A stretch of 64,000 nt of DNA, from the NCBI RefSeq assembly GCF_000247815.1, contig NC_021683.1, positions 10,343,673-10,407,672 on the forward strand. Direction: 5' to 3'. The notes below the pieces were generated by a model, which was not told where the DNA came from, searched no databases, and saw only the letters and a list, made by a program, of their open reading frames with translations. Origin of the DNA: Ficedula albicollis. Its lineage: Eukaryota; Chordata; Aves; Passeriformes; Muscicapidae. The position numbers and the translations under genes are program-made. How positions within the stretch are numbered: position 1 is the stretch's first letter; each line of letters starts with the position of its first letter. This document shows positions 1 through 14,270 of this stretch, piece by piece.

Positions 1-1959
1 CATTCTCAGGAGCAGCACCTCCATTTCTGGGTCCTATTACAAATTTCATCATATTCTCGCTGAACACATTTTTCATCTTCTGCCTTGCTATTTCATTGTC
101 TAAGTGGAAAGGAAATTCAATAAAGTTTGATTATTTTTTTTGTTAGATTTTATTTTTATCTGAACTTTCAAACCCACGATACTCAAGTGGATTAGAAATT
201 CAGTGAAATGAGTTCACCTGGTCACTGGCTGCATGCATTCTACACAGATAAAGGCCCTGACCCTGCAAACTCACTCCTGTCAGGAGTCCTTGATCTCATG
301 GTAGTCCTTAGGACTGTCTGGATTAGGAAAGAATTGCAGGATTAAGTTTTAGCAATTCATTTGAAATATAAGACATTTGTTGCTTAATCTTGCAAAACAA
401 GGCTCTCAAGTTTTCTTTTTCTCTGAAACAATATAAATATTCATTGAATTATGAAACTCAATGGTCTCTTTCAGGAGATTGCTTTAACCATGTGCAATGG
501 AGGCAGCTGCAATAAAAACTTGTATTATATTGTCTGTTCCCAGCAATACAGTAAAGGAATTTATTTGCTAAGTAATGAATATATGATCCAAATATTTTTA
601 ATTGCCCAGAAGCTACCTCTGGAAAATGAAATAACAAATTCAGCTGCAGGGATCTGTGCTGCCTTTTCAGAGCAGTTTGAGGATGTGGTTTTGGGTGGGA
701 TTGCTACCTGAACACAATGACTTGGAAACAGTGAGAGCTGTCAGCTCTGGTGGTGTTGCTGCAGGGAGCACAGGGAGCCAGAGCTGTGCTGTGGAACTGT
801 GTGTGCAGAGCTGCTGCTCGTGCAGGCAATTAATAAGGATCTGACTCTAAACTCAGGGATCTCAGCCAGGCTTCTGCCTGATCCCAGTGCAGTAATTCAA
901 TCCTAAACCACTGATCAGCTGCCCCCTTCTCAGAGCAGCAGTCAGGGAAGTGTTTTCTGCTGGCAGGCTCCTCAGGCTCGGTGGCAGGAGCAGGGGGAGC
1001 CGTGTGTGCCTGCTGAGACCATTTGTCACTGCTGCTAATTTCAGTGTTTAAGGAGCCAGCCTTTCTCTGCCATGGTGCTTGTACAGAGTAGGTTTTGGTG
1101 TTCTTTTTGTGACAGCTGTTATTTGCTGTTTGGTTATACTTGTGAAATGCCCTATGTGCTGTTGTTATTTGTTGTTCTTGCTGTACTTGCAGGCAGGTAA
1201 TGCAGAACTGGAAGGGGGGCACTCATCTGTCCCTGAAAGCAGCACAGTTTGGGGACTGTCATGCACACAGGGAAATGCCTTGTGTACAATGAGCTAATTT
1301 TTTAAAATTACTAAATTACCAAGATATTGATTTGAGAGCTGTGGGCCTCTCTCATATGTAAACATTTAGAAAACTGTTTCTTCCATTTTGTTTTCTGTGT
1401 GATATAAGAAATTTGGGGGTAGTCATTGTAAGAGATTGACTTAAATTGATAAAAACCAAGTACTTTACAGCCTGACACTTCATCCTTCATTGATGTCACT
1501 GCTCTACTTTTGTTTCCCAGATCAGTCAGTTAAATTCAGACTGTCAGCTATAACTTTGAACTTCCTGACTTTTCTTACATGAGTACATGTCTCTTTTTTC
1601 CTTGTTTATATTGATCTTAGGATCTGACCTGTGAAAGAGTGATTGGGAGGCTACAGAGGCAAATTGTCACACTGCCATGATGGGATGCAGCAAGTAGAGG
1701 GAGCTGCAGAATAAAGCACCTGCTCTGCTTTAGCTCAAGCCTCCTCCATGGGCTCTCTTACTCCTCTGAGGTCTGCACTCCTCCTCTGCTGCTGGCCCCA
1801 AGCTTAGCCCTGCTCTGCTTAAATGAAACTGGAGAAATCTTCATTATAAACAGCAGGCAAAGCTACTCCTGAGACTGTAGAGGCTGAGCAGGCTTGAGAC
1901 AAGGCTTGTAGGGCACAGAGCTGGTCAGAGTATACAAGTCAGAAGGCTCATGGCAGTAG

Positions 1960-1992
1960 GAATTAATGATAAAAGTGAATTAATGATAAAAG
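1960..1992. repeat. Tandem direct repeat of a 16-base homeodomain/GATA-like motif
   Basis: GAATTAATGATAAAAG occurs twice, at 1,960-1,975 and 1,977-1,992, separated by one base. Each copy contains TTAATGA and a GATAA core. Confidence 0.9.
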
Positions 1993-2951
1993 CTGCACAG
2001 TGCTAATTGATTTGAGAAAAATAATCAGCGTATGTCAGGTACCCAGCAAGGCAGCAATTGCTCTTGGTTATTTAGCTTTCCAATACTGCCATCAAAGTTG
2101 TATATATACATACACATTTTGGCCTTCCCTACCTGAAAACAAACCTGGGGGGTTTCAGGCACTGTGTGTAAAGCTTTCTTAAAACCATGGCTGCTGCCAG
2201 AGTTTGAACTGCTTGTTTGGGCTGAGCTGTTGTGAAGCCTTTGGGAAAAAAGCTTAATGCATCCACTATTAGTCTAAATGTACATTAGTAAATAAAGTAG
2301 TATTTGAGAAGGAGTTAGTTCACTTTAGTTTACACTGGAAAATTGTTTTCAAACAGCAGATTGTGAATGTTTTCTACTGCTAATTGAAGATGGTTTCAAT
2401 AAACACATTAGGTTTATGCTGCAGCATTCTGCTTGATCCTAGCCTGGTCTCACTTTCCACACAGAGAGATTATTTTGAAATACTCAGAACTACAGGTTCA
2501 GAGTTCACTGACATCAATAAGGTTTATCCAGTGCCAGGGAAATCAAAATAACGCTCCATAAGTCCAGCAGTAAAACAAACAAAACAACAGGCTTCTGCTT
2601 ATAAAACTCGAATTTTTAGTTATGAAAAGTATGTAAAATGTGCCCAGAGAGCAGAGCTGGAGTGAGGCAGGGTATTACCCAGCACAGCCAGAGGTTGAGC
2701 TACTGTAAACATGATGACAGCAGAGGCTGTTTTGCCTGCATGGTTTTAAGTCTCTGTGGGTTTCAGCACCCGTTATAATAACTTAAACATACTAACAAGA
2801 GAAATTAATTTAAGCTAAACCACCAGATAATTTTAATGTGTGTATTTGATAACTCATTGTCAATAAAAAATTATTGAGATTTAAAAAAATGGTATATGGG
2901 TATATTGGGACAGTTGTTACTGCAGAGCAAAATTATTTTAGATTATTCTGG

Positions 2952-3482
2952 CTAGCAAACTGACTGTGAATATTTCCCTGTGTATAGATAGTGGCTGCAC
3001 TTAATCAAAACTAGTATCTTCAATATCTGTTGTTCTAACATCATATTGTTCTCATCACCAAGATTAGTAGATTTTTTCATAAAATCTTCAAATTTTAATT
3101 TCACAAGTTCAGAGTTCATTCCGAATGAGAGCTGTTTAATACCTACTAAGATTTCCCTTTTCTGTGAAATGTTCTTCCCAGCACACTGATTTATTGCTGT
3201 AGTTGTAGAAAGAACATAAACACCACCAAAGTGAATTAGATATTTTCTGAAGCAAATATTAATGAAAGAAGTCATCCATTTTCAGCAGCTGTGCATATAT
3301 AGTGGAAAGCTTCCTAAGACTGAGTTGATTTTAGGTATACACTGGATATTAGCTGAATATATGATTACATCTAATGAAACCCATGTAGTTGTAGCTGTTT
3401 CCTCTGCAATACCAGCTGGAATGAACTTGACAGTTCCATTCTCCAGGAGGAGATTGGTGTTTGAGCACCTCTGCACAGGGAA
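2952..3482 (-). pseudogene. Possible decayed coding fragment, unidentified
   Basis: One minus-strand frame runs 177 codons with a single internal stop (TGA at 3,284-3,282) and another TGA just upstream at 3,485-3,483. The translated text is more protein-like than neighbouring frames, for example ENGTVKFIPAGIAEET, then after the stop REILVGIKQLSFGMNSELVK and KFEDFMKKSTNLGDENN. I do not recognise a family. It may be an old processed pseudogene or transposon fragment, or an AT-rich frame open by chance. Confidence 0.25.
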
Positions 3483-5104
3483 TCAACTGGCCAGAAACTT
3501 TATATTTAAGAAGGGTCTGAGAAGTGCTGCTCACAGAAGCACCATGGGTTGTGGATGTTCTGGAGGGCATTCTAGGCAGGAGATGAGCTCCCTGCTCTCA
3601 GTGGGCTTTGCTGGCCTGAAACCCACAGCCATGCCTGCCTCAAGCTGACAAAATGCTTTTTCTTGAGGCATGATGATTTTTTTTTTTTTTGAGGCTGCTG
3701 TTGATTGTATTCAGAAGACACTTCAGAGTGAGCCAGTGAAATAAATTTCAACGAGGCTGAAGGGCTCTTCTGATCCAGTCTTGTTCCCTAACCTGCAATC
3801 CTGCAGAGAATTCAGTGTATTACTGGGATTGTGCTGAAGTCTTGGACAGGGGGTTTTAGTGTCAGTAAACAGGAGTAGCTCCACTTGCATTTCCCCTCAT
3901 CTGCCTTGTGTAACTGAGCTCAGTAGCTTTTTCAGAGATTAGTTGTGCTAGAAAGTGCTTTCTCTACCAAGGCATGGTGTGTGACATGCTGTCTTTTCCC
4001 TCTGAGTTTCTGTAGGAGATGGCACTTTCTGTGCTGCTGTAACAGCTCCACTGCTTGTGTTTGGGTTTTCTTGGAGTTACTTGGCACAGACTGTGACCAC
4101 CTCCCTTTTCATTCCCTTTGTGAGTACAAGGCTCAGAGCACAAAGGCCCTGTGTTAGAGGGGCTACAAGGGCTGAACACATCTTGGACTCTGCCCTCCCG
4201 AGCAAACCCTGCTGCCTGTGTGCTGTGCCCTGCTCTAGCATCAGCTGGGGGCTGCACCTCCCATAGGAAATTGCTGCTAAAAGGACTGGTTTCCTCTCGT
4301 GATCCCTTTGTGAGGGAATTTGGTTGTTTGTTTTTAGACCATGACACCTCTGTTAATTGTATGGGGCTGCAAATGGGGACTGAATTTGTGAGGCAGAGAG
4401 AGCAGGAGGAATTCTGCCTTTACTTCCCTTCCTGGCACATTTTCCCACCTCAGTTCCTGACAGCAACATGGAAGAAATCTGTGCACTGGTGACTTGCCCA
4501 GAAGCAAAAATTCTTATTTTTTCACTAATGCTTTATTTGAATGTAAGGGATTGGTTATGTTCTGCAATGGCATAAATGCCACATCAATAGTGTTCATTGG
4601 GAGAGATTATTATTGAGTGGATCAGATAAATATGGCCTACAAATGTGCTGATTTACTCCAGCTTGTAAAACAAAACAGTTTACGTATACAATTTAAACAT
4701 TCTTTCTCCTTTTTCTTCCCCTAACCACATCCCTTGTGTGCATAATTGAGATTTCCTTACCACCCAGGAGATAGCAAGGAAACTCCTGGGGGTTTGGGCT
4801 GTGCTGTAAGCGGGTGCAGCTGGAGCTGGCCGGATGCTGCACACCTCCAGCAACACTAGAGAGCAGGCTGACACTGCTGTACTGCTGCCTCAGCCCTCAA
4901 TCTGCTGCAAATGCAATAATTGCTCTTTTATTCTTTAATAAACACACGCCACATCATACAGAGAAACAAGGTGAGAGAACGAGAGAGAGGATATTGCATT
5001 CTTCCACAAAGAGTGGATCAGTTTTATTTTATATGCTTTTTTTTTTTAAACCAGCAGAACAGTTCCTGCTATTCTAAATTACTCTTCCATCTTTCCTCTT
5101 GTTC

Positions 5105-5260
5105 CCCTCCTTTTAGTTAAATTAATGTATTGATTAGAGCCCATTAGTGTGTAATCGATTGTTAATTTGACTCATCTTACAAATCATGTTTATCTTTATC
5201 AATAAAAAATATATATATTTCACATCTCATTCTTGCAATAAACTGACAAAAAGCTGTGAA
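5105..5260. promoter_or_regulatory. Small candidate conserved element
   Basis: A cluster of homeodomain-like cores (TTAAATTAATG, TTGATTAGAG, GTAATCGATTGTTAATTTG) lies within 150 bases between ordinary intergenic sequence. Confidence 0.25.
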
Positions 5261-8200
5261 TCCAGAATTCAGGCTGGAGCTCCAGCTGAAAATGTAAAAA
5301 TACATACTGGGATAACTTACATGTTATTAAAAATATATCTATATAATTTGTAAGAAAATTGGTAGGGAAGCAATGGCAGAAGTAGGATGAGTAGACAAAT
5401 ATGAAGAAAAACGTGTGACTTGTTTGTTTGGGATTCTTTTACTTGTTTTTTTCTGAACAGACAGGACTGGACAAATGTCACTGAAATATGGTTCCATTGT
5501 GCTCTGTGTGCTGGTGGTGTGGCACTGATCACTGGAGACAAGAAGCAACTTGTGTGCCTCAAAGTCTGTGGTGGTGTCCTTTAGGCTGCCGCCTCCTTCT
5601 GCACTGGCTGCCCTGCAAACTTCCCAGCTGTCTGCAGGTTTTCCTTCTGATGCTGCAAAAAATATTTTAAATACTGAAGTCATTCCTTAATTTTGAGGCC
5701 AGAAGGCACATGACACTTCTCAAGGCCAGGGGAGCAGATCCTGCCATTCGGGCAATAATTGTGCTTTATACAGGCAGGATCCATGTAGATACCAACTAAT
5801 CCCCTCCACAGGGGCAAGTATAGCCAGCATTATTATCCCTGTGCTACAAATAAGAAATTGAGATGAATACTTAGCAGAAGGGCATATATTTATATCAAAG
5901 TTAGGATAAAGAGTTTAAACCAATGAACCTTTGAATATAGTGGGTACTTACTATTAAAAATTAAGTCTTGTTATTTGCATCTTTTAAAAAATTGTCTTTT
6001 GGAGACTACAGCTAGACTTGTGGGTTTTTTTCCACTGGTATTTATAGCAAACACTGTGTAAAATAACTGAAAATGCTGAAGGTGGCTGAAGGGGAAGAGA
6101 GAAATGCTTTTAGTGAAATGTACTGTACTGTTTCAAGCAAAAAATTACCTTTTCCCAAAAGTCTGAAGTATTTTTTAAACAAGAAATATTGAAATAGCAT
6201 TTTCACTCCTGAATCTTACAAGTTCAATGAAAATGTTTTAAAAGGGATATAAAGCCAGAAAGAGTGAATGTGTAGGGTCAGCTTATTTGAACACAAACTC
6301 TTTTCAGTTTTTCACCTTTTAATACTTTTCACTCTGGACAGGAGAATTCCCTTGTACAAAAATTGAATCTTCTCAGAGTTTTTCTATAGATGGCTTTATT
6401 TCAGGACATTTTAGCAGCAGACTCTATGATCATCTTGTGCTGGATAGTTACAATCCATGTTTCTCCTTTTAGGAAGTATGACTCTTATAGCAGCTAAAAA
6501 GTAAAGGCCGGGAAGATTTGCAGAACCATTCAGTTTATTAGTCCATAATCCATATTGGAACAGACATTAGTCCAGTGCAGATAGCTGTGCCTATGTGGAC
6601 ACAGATTAGTCACTAGCAAGCCTGCAGGGCTGAAATTTCTCACCAAGAATGATTACTGGGGAATTTAGAACATGAAGGACCAAACACAACTGAAAAAATT
6701 GGGTTTTTCAGTTCAGCCCTGTAAAATTTCTGTAATGCAATCCACAAAGCAGCACACACTTCAGACCTGCTCCTAAATGGAGGTGATGGATCACATACAG
6801 TGTTGTCCAGGGAAATGTTTTGGGAATGCCAGAAGTTTTAAATGAGAAAAGTGCACAAGTTGATAAATTTTCTCTAGTTCAGGCTAAGTTTTGCCCAGCA
6901 TGTTTTAGTGGAAGGAACTGAGTCTAACTTTGTGATATGAGATTTATTGATCAGGAGGAGAGAACTGCTGAGTCTCTCATCCATAAGCATCCCTGTTCTC
7001 CCTGCTGGAGGAAACCCCTCTGGGTGCTGCCCTGACTCCCTAAAGCACCACTGCACAGCCGGTGCCTGAGCCCTGCCACAGCAGCTCTGGGGTTCTCCAT
7101 CAGGAGCTGAGTCTTTCTGTCAAGTGAAAAGTTCTGCAGGTGGGGCAATGCAGGAGTCCCCTCTGGTGTGCAGGAAATTCTGGGATATCTGTGTGGTTTC
7201 ATCTCATCTGATAGACCCAGGCTGCAGAGCTGGATCCAGCTCTGAAACCTTCTCTCAGGTTCCTATGGCAAGGTCTTTAATTAGCACTTGCAGAGCATTG
7301 AAATACCATGACACTGTGCTGCTGCTAATGAAAATAAACCTGGACTTGTGTTCCTTGGTCTGTTGACATTTGCAGCTGTCAAGTCTGAGCCAGACTGGGA
7401 GCTGCTGCTGATGTGTGGGTGAACCTGCAGTGCCTCAGGCAGAGCACAGAGAGCCAGCAGAGCCCAGCCTGAGCTCCAGCCCGTGGCAGAAATCCCTGGG
7501 GCAGCGACTGTGGTGCTGCCCATCCCTGCCAGGCCCTGCCAAAGGCCCTTTCTGGGTCAGCATCTGCGCTGGGGTGCTGCCCTTCCTCCCTTGGACCCTA
7601 CCTCTGGACTTGCCCTGCCATGATTACAAAGTTGAGGATAATTCAGCTAGAATATTATTTAGAAAACTGTGATGATGAGAAGAAGACGGCAGCAATGCAG
7701 CTGTGATCAGTCTTTGAATTTAAACCAGTTTTGGAGCACCAGGATTTTGGCGAGTGGCTTGAAATAGTCAGTGTTTCAGTCTCATGGTGGGGAGGAGCCA
7801 TCCTCCACATGCCTGAAGGTGTTTCTAGCCATTGCCTTATGCATGGGACTTGCAGAAGAGGAAAAACTGAATTGTTGCTTCTCATCTTCTTGTATTGTAG
7901 TTATTTTTTCTAAAAATAAACAGAAAAATATGTAATACCAAAACACTTAACTTGGGTGAAATGTGGGAGGAGGTGGAGAAAAAGGCTTCATGAGCTAAAA
8001 GAAGTGCAAAAATATTTGTGCTGTATTTTAGTCTTTTTTATTTCCTTTAGGCTTGTTTATCTTGTGGTGTTAGCAGGATAGGCCCTACCAGTTTTGCTGG
8101 CGTGTATTTGTAACCCAGGAATGTTTTCTGGCAGATGTAAAATTAGAAACAAATTTCATGTGTTCTGCAGTGCCCTCCAGTGCTATAAAGGACGGGAACA

Positions 8201-8480
8201 GAATATGTGGCTTTGTCAGGATGACTCCAGGAAACCACAAAGAAACAGAGATTAGAAGCAAAATTGGGGAAATAAATAAATAAAAAGCAAATAAGTCCCC
8301 CAGCAGATGTTGCACAGCTTGGAAGGGGAGCGCAGGGCAAAGCCCCTGCCGTGAGTGGGAGCAAACAATGGAGCCCTTGGTGAGACGGGAAATGAGGACC
8401 GTGATTTGGGGGTGTTTTCAAATAAGTGGTTCCAGGATTTTGAGGTCTGATGATGCTCCAAAATTTACCTGTCTGTTTTC

Positions 8481-9120
8481 AGCTGTGAATAAATAAAGGC
8501 TGCTCCCCTCCCCCCCGGCAGGATGGGAACGCTGAATGCTCGGCCCATCAAATTAAACACAGGCAGGTTTTCATTTCCAAGCCTGGGCGTTTGGAGATGA
8601 TGGATGGTGAGATATATGTCTCTATAATGAAGGTTTCATTATAAATTTTTTTAAAACTGCAAACATGGCTCTTCATTTCCAAACAAGAAGTGCCATCCCC
8701 TTTCTTGTAGCTCTTCGATCGAATATGTGTGATATTGCCAAAGGAAATGATCCAATAACTACTGAATATATTGATTTAATATAAAGTTATACTTGCTTCA
8801 TTTTTACTGCAAAGCTTCAGAAAACAGGAATGAAATAATAAACTACATAAATAAAAATAGGGAGGGGTAGTGTTAGGGTGATTAGAGGTAAACGATCAGT
8901 GGGATAATTTAGTTGCAACTATTCAAGAAAATACAACTGGCTTGTCTCTGTCTTGTTTGTGCCTTGTTGTCCACTGCCTGCAAACAGCCAGGTGATCAAA
9001 TTGTCCTAACTGAGCACTTACAGAAAGTTTAAGTGATGAATGTTTATAAGCCACTCATAATTATGCAAATAAAGAAACCAAGACACACCTACAAACAAAA
9101 TACCTTGAGGTCTTTATGCA
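8481..9120. promoter_or_regulatory. Candidate conserved noncoding block
   Basis: AT-rich DNA with homeodomain-type cores, a palindrome TATAATGAA-ggt-TTCATTATA at 8,623-8,643 and a POU octamer ATGCAAAT at 9,063-9,070. CTTCGATCGAATATG near 8,713 retains CpGs. No coding frame. The call is by eye. Confidence 0.35.
8623..8643. promoter_or_regulatory. Perfect palindrome with paired TAATGA/TCATTA half-sites
   Basis: Nine-base arms TATAATGAA and TTCATTATA with a 3-base spacer: inverted homeodomain-type half-sites, as used by paired-class dimers. Confidence 0.5.
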
Positions 9121-9150
9121 CGGCATAACAGTGTTTCCCAATTGCAATAA

Positions 9151-12100
9151 AAATACCATGGAGTGTTTGAGCTGATGGGGAGTTACAAAAAGTCTACCAA
9201 GGCTCTTAAGCAAAAATGTTCAGCCAGAAGACCTGGAGCATCTGTAGAATTGGTCCTGTGTGGAAAAGGTCAATCTTTATTTGAGGGAAGCAAGGCACTT
9301 TGGAAATACCTGCAGTGCAAGAGATGGGCTATTGCCCCTGAGTGCTACCTGGCTGTGAGGGGATGCTGAGGGGGCAGTGCAGTGTCAGGTGTCATCCAGG
9401 GCAGGGACACTGGCACAGCTGTGAATGTGTGAAAATGGAGCCTCTGTAAAATCATCCGGTGATTTTCCTGCAATTACCAGCTTGATTTCATGTTAACTGC
9501 TTTTCACCTTTCCTTCTCTCAATGCTTTCCCAAGGGATTTTTTTGTACTTCACTTTGTACATGTGTGTGCAGTCTTGAAATGTCCACATGTCCTTAAACC
9601 TCTCTCTCTGCCTCTATAGATGTTGCCCTCTGAATGCAAGAAGGACTTTGGTGACCCAGTTTTGCATGGCATCAAAATGTGAAAGTTCAAACAGCATTTT
9701 GTGATTTTTCTGGTAATACTGCGCACAGTGCCCTTCCCCTGGGGCTGGAGGAGTTCTAGGAAAGGGGGAGAGTTCTAGGAAAAACCTGGTGGCACCACTT
9801 TCCTCTGCCCCTGCAGTGCTGCCCCCCATTAAAAATGCATTATGCACTAACTCTGAGAGGATATATTAAAACCACGCAGACAGCTTTAGGTTCTACATTT
9901 GAGTGTCAGATACAGCTGGTGGAGAGCTGGGCTTTTACTGGGGCTGGGCATGCTCGTGAGCACGTGTTGAGATCCCTGTCCTAGTGCCCACAGCCACTAA
10001 TAATTGTTCCTTTTGCTCTTTAGTGGACTCTCAGTTCTGCCTATTGAAGTAGATCCTGTGCTTTAATGTGGACCTTCCCTCTTTACCCATCAGTGGGTGC
10101 AGTGATGGATTTTTGTCTCAGCAGGAGTTCTCTGTGCTGTGAAGGAACTGGGTCCTCTGAAGGAGCCCCTGTCTGACCTGCACACAAACCCTCTACAAAC
10201 CCACTCCCTGCTTAAGCACTGTATTGACAGAGTACATTAAAATTCATCATCTGGTTTTGCCTCCAAATTTTCTGGTTTTCTCTGGGAGATTTTCTCCACT
10301 GGACACTTTCTCATCCTAGGAGGAAAGAATCCAAGTATTTTATACTAATCTTAAAGAAATTTGATTTTTGGCTTTCTTTGGAAGTTGATTAAATGCAGCT
10401 TGTCATGCCACTCCTTTTTCAAGAAGCAATAAACTGCACTACTGTCACTAGGATAACATATCTCAGAGCTTCTTCCACTGCTCTGGCAAACCCAAACCTG
10501 CATTCTACCTAAGGCATGCAAGAACTAGTGGGAAAGGATAGTCTAATAACAATTAGATGCCTATAGAATTAGAGTCTTAATTATATGTATATGTATACGT
10601 ACAGTGTGATAATAATTTATCTATAATAATTAGAAGCTTGCAAAAGAGATCTGGGTTAATCAGTACTGGATCAGAGGGAATATAAAGAATTGGGGTACAT
10701 AATTAGCAAACAAGACTTGGGCTGAAAATTTGCCCATCCCTTACAGCAATGTCCCTCACCAGGCCACTCACTCTCACTGGTTATATGAAGAAGTTTGTAT
10801 GAAGAAGTTCTTTTACCATGTTGGCAATAAAGATCTGTAAATCCTTTATGGAGATGGAGTTGGATCATAGAAATAGTATTTAAGGAAGGGAGGACAAGTG
10901 AAAATATCATGAAGCTCTTTTATACCTTAATTTCTGTGACTGGATGGCAGCTTTAGAAGAAGAAAATAACTTCACTGAAAGTTTGGAGTCCTGACAAAAT
11001 AGATAAAATAGGTAACACAATCCGTAGTGGACTATCATAAAGATACAATTATGGTCATTTTAGGGAATGCATATTTCTGAGTTCTCTGAAATGTATATTT
11101 TGTAGTTAGGTTGTGATAAAGTTAATTATTGACAGGTAAAGTATAGTCTGCTTCCAAGTCAGTAGTTACTTGTTTTTCTTGTACTAAAAAGAATCCAATA
11201 AGTTTCTAAAAAGGAAAATTTATCCTCTCATGTGAGGTACCAGTGGGTGGAAAACTGTACCTGAGACCACAATTCTCAGAAGTCAGTAGGAATTAGAACT
11301 CTTTGAAAAATGAAACCTCACTTTCCCTTCCAAATGACTGGGAGATGATTACTTCTCTACCTAAATGAGTGTAATAGACCTGTTCTATTTTACTTTTTCA
11401 AAACATGTCAGCATTGAATGTTGAATGCTGTGTCCTGAAAATGCAAAATTAAATTACTGGAACTTCTTGAACTTATTCTTACGGTGCTTTGTTCTCTCCT
11501 GGTCACTGTGATACTGGTGGTGTTGCCACTACCACCTACAGCTGTCCATTGAGCCCAAAATGTGCCTTTTGTATCTCTTTGTTCTGCTGAAGAAAGCAGC
11601 CAGGTTAGAAATGCTGTAGTGCTCCAGCAGGGAGGTATTACATGTTTGTAACACAAACCTTGGATTAAGTCATTTTGAGGGGGTAGCATTCCCATTAAGG
11701 GTGCTTGGCAGGACTTGGCTGCGTGTCCAGCGCGCCTGGAATTTGGCTGTTGCCTGAAACTCCCTGTGTGCCTCTTGGGCTGCACTGCCAGAGAGCAATT
11801 GAGACCTGCAGAGCAGGCAGCTCCTTACCTGCCACCAGGCAGGATTCAGGGAGGTGGCAAAATCTTTTCTTTTTGGGGTTCAATCAGACTGTGCTTGTCT
11901 GCCAGTCTGTCCTGAAAGAACTGACTGAAGAGTGGTGGTGCTTTCACCCAAAAGAGTTTTGGTGGTTTATGGACTGTCTTCTGGGAATGGCTTTACACAC
12001 CAACATTTTTATTAACTTTACTATTATTGTTGTTGTTGTTTCGTTGATCTTTTAAATCCCAGAAGAATTTAAGAAATAGATTTGGCTACAACTGGAATCC

Positions 12101-14270
12101 TCTTTCTCAAATAGAAGCTGCAGCACTTGGTGCTATTAGTGAGAGCTTTGTAATTGTGTGTATGCAGAAGCTGTTGGCACTGCTTTCTATTCAGGCATCC
12201 CATTTCATGCCCAAAACTCAGTTGTTGATAACACAGATGAACAATAGTTGTCTACTTGTAATTAGAGGGCTGTGGGCAGCACTCTCCTGCCGTGATGGCA
12301 ATTGCAATCTTTTCCTGTTCAAAATATGTCTGTGCAACAAATCCAGGAGTACTCATAACACAGGATGGCTGCTGGGGATGAAGGGTGCCTGCTCCTGCTG
12401 CAGTGCAAATGTGGCAATGTGGGGAAAAGGGGAAAGGTTCTTAGCTCTGAAGGCTTGGAGCCATGGGCCACCGGCAGGGTGGTTAGAGCCAGCATGAACG
12501 TGCCCAGCTGGGCTATAGCACTGTCCTGTGGGGAAAGTTTGCTTCATCTTAACTAACACAGGTGCTGGGCAGGAAGTGCAGAGGGTGTTCTTGTAGAAAA
12601 AAGGAGATTTTAACCAACTTTCAGAGTCCCAGAGGAGGTCATGGCATGCACAGCCTCTGCCTGAAGTTTTAACAGACAAGTGTCACTGTTGGCCATAGAC
12701 TTGTGTGTGTTTTGAACCCACAGAGGCTTTAAAAATGTGCATATTCATCTTGTACATGTTCTTCCAGCTCTACTCCTTGTGTGATGCAGCATGACCCTGT
12801 GGTGGAGCCCAGTGAAAAATGCCCTCCCTGCTGCAGGGGAGTTTGTGATGCTGCAGGGAGCTGCAGAGAGCTGCTGGCAGGAGCTGCCCCTCCCCAGGGG
12901 ACAGGGCTGGCAGGATCTGCTGAGCCTTGCCAAAAATGCAGTTTTCTTCAGCAGCTTTCCTCTGTGTGTCCTAGGAGAGGGCTCTTTGGGTGCAGGGAAG
13001 AGCTGCAGCTGGTCACATGCAGACCCAGCTGTGGTCACACCCAGCTCCTCTGGAAAGAATTATCTTCTGCCTTGCACAGCTTAAACTGCTCTGCTCAGCT
13101 ACTACTTCTAAATAAAGTTTGTACATGACTGTTACTGGTGCTATTGGCAAGCTGTTTTCTCTTGCAAGGAGATTTTTGTCTTGGAATTCTTTAAATTCTT
13201 TCAAAAACTTCTGTTGGTGACTGAGCTATTGCTTTCATTTGGTTAATTTTACTATATAGCAGAATTACTATTTTTTCAGCGTTTGCTCTTGTAAATAATG
13301 ATTTTAATCGTCCCATGTTTCCTTTGGGAGTTTTTTTTTGTTTCAAATCATAAATGAATGAATTTAGTTGACTGAGGAGGAAGTACAAATTTTATTAACT
13401 TGCTCTCAAGAGTGTAGCAGAATATTGTCCTGTCACAGGAATTCCTTGGTCCGGAATTTTCAGCAAGACAGGGAGAGAAGGGAGAGTAGGGCAGGAAGGA
13501 GACACCTGACTATCCCCTATCTTTGGTAGGTGGAAAAAGAGCTCTGGGATGACAATCCCTGTGGTAGCTTTTTGAGGAGAGAGCTTAAGCTCAACATGAC
13601 ATCTTTTCCACTTCAAGTAGCCCGGTGCTAGCAAATTTAAGATTACCTTGGTTTTTTTACAGCTCCCTGAGTTTTCATGTTTCCTCCCAGTGTCTCTTTG
13701 CTTTCCTTTTCCATCTCACTCCTCCTGGGATATGCTGGAGGTGGCAGAGCAGGGGAGAGACAGGCCAGGAGTGTTTCTGGATGGGGCTGTGCGCAGAGTG
13801 TGCTGGGCAGGCTCCCACTGTCTGTGAGCTCACTGCCCAGCACAGGGGCTCAAGCTCTGCTGGTCACTGCACTGACCCCAGGGGAGCTGGCAGAGCTGGC
13901 CCTGCTCAGGGTGTACAGCAGGGAGCCAGAGCTGCTCTGGATTAATGCCCATGGGCACAGTGTCCACCCTCACCTCCCAGTGAGCACAGAACCCTCAGGC
14001 TTTGCTCACTGCCGTGCTCCCTAATATTGTGCTTTCATTTCCTGCTCTTGCACAGCTTACAAAATCAATTAAAACTGGCTGACATCTGGAGCCTTTAAAA
14101 GAAAAAAAAAAAAAAAATTAGTGGTATTCCTGAACTCCTTATGCAGAAAAACCTTGCAAGGATTTCAAAGACATGTTCCACAAGGGCTGCTGGATTGGTC
14201 CCTACAGGACATTGGCTGGTGCCTGAGAAATAAAGAAAAGCCCTTGACTATTAGTGGGTTCTGCTGTAAT
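9151..14270. other. Intergenic DNA, no gene supported
   Basis: Mixed composition. TG/CA-rich, CTGC-rich stretches (12,360-13,100 and 13,700-14,020) give short frames on several strands at once, a sign of composition rather than coding. An A17 tract lies near 14,100. Confidence 0.6.

Larger units (their letters stand above)
1..8480. other. Intergenic DNA, no gene supported
   Basis: Apart from the possible decayed fragment, the 16-base direct repeat and the small element near 5.1 kb, I see only short overlapping frames below 132 codons and oligo-T tracts. Nothing resembles a known exon. Confidence 0.6.
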
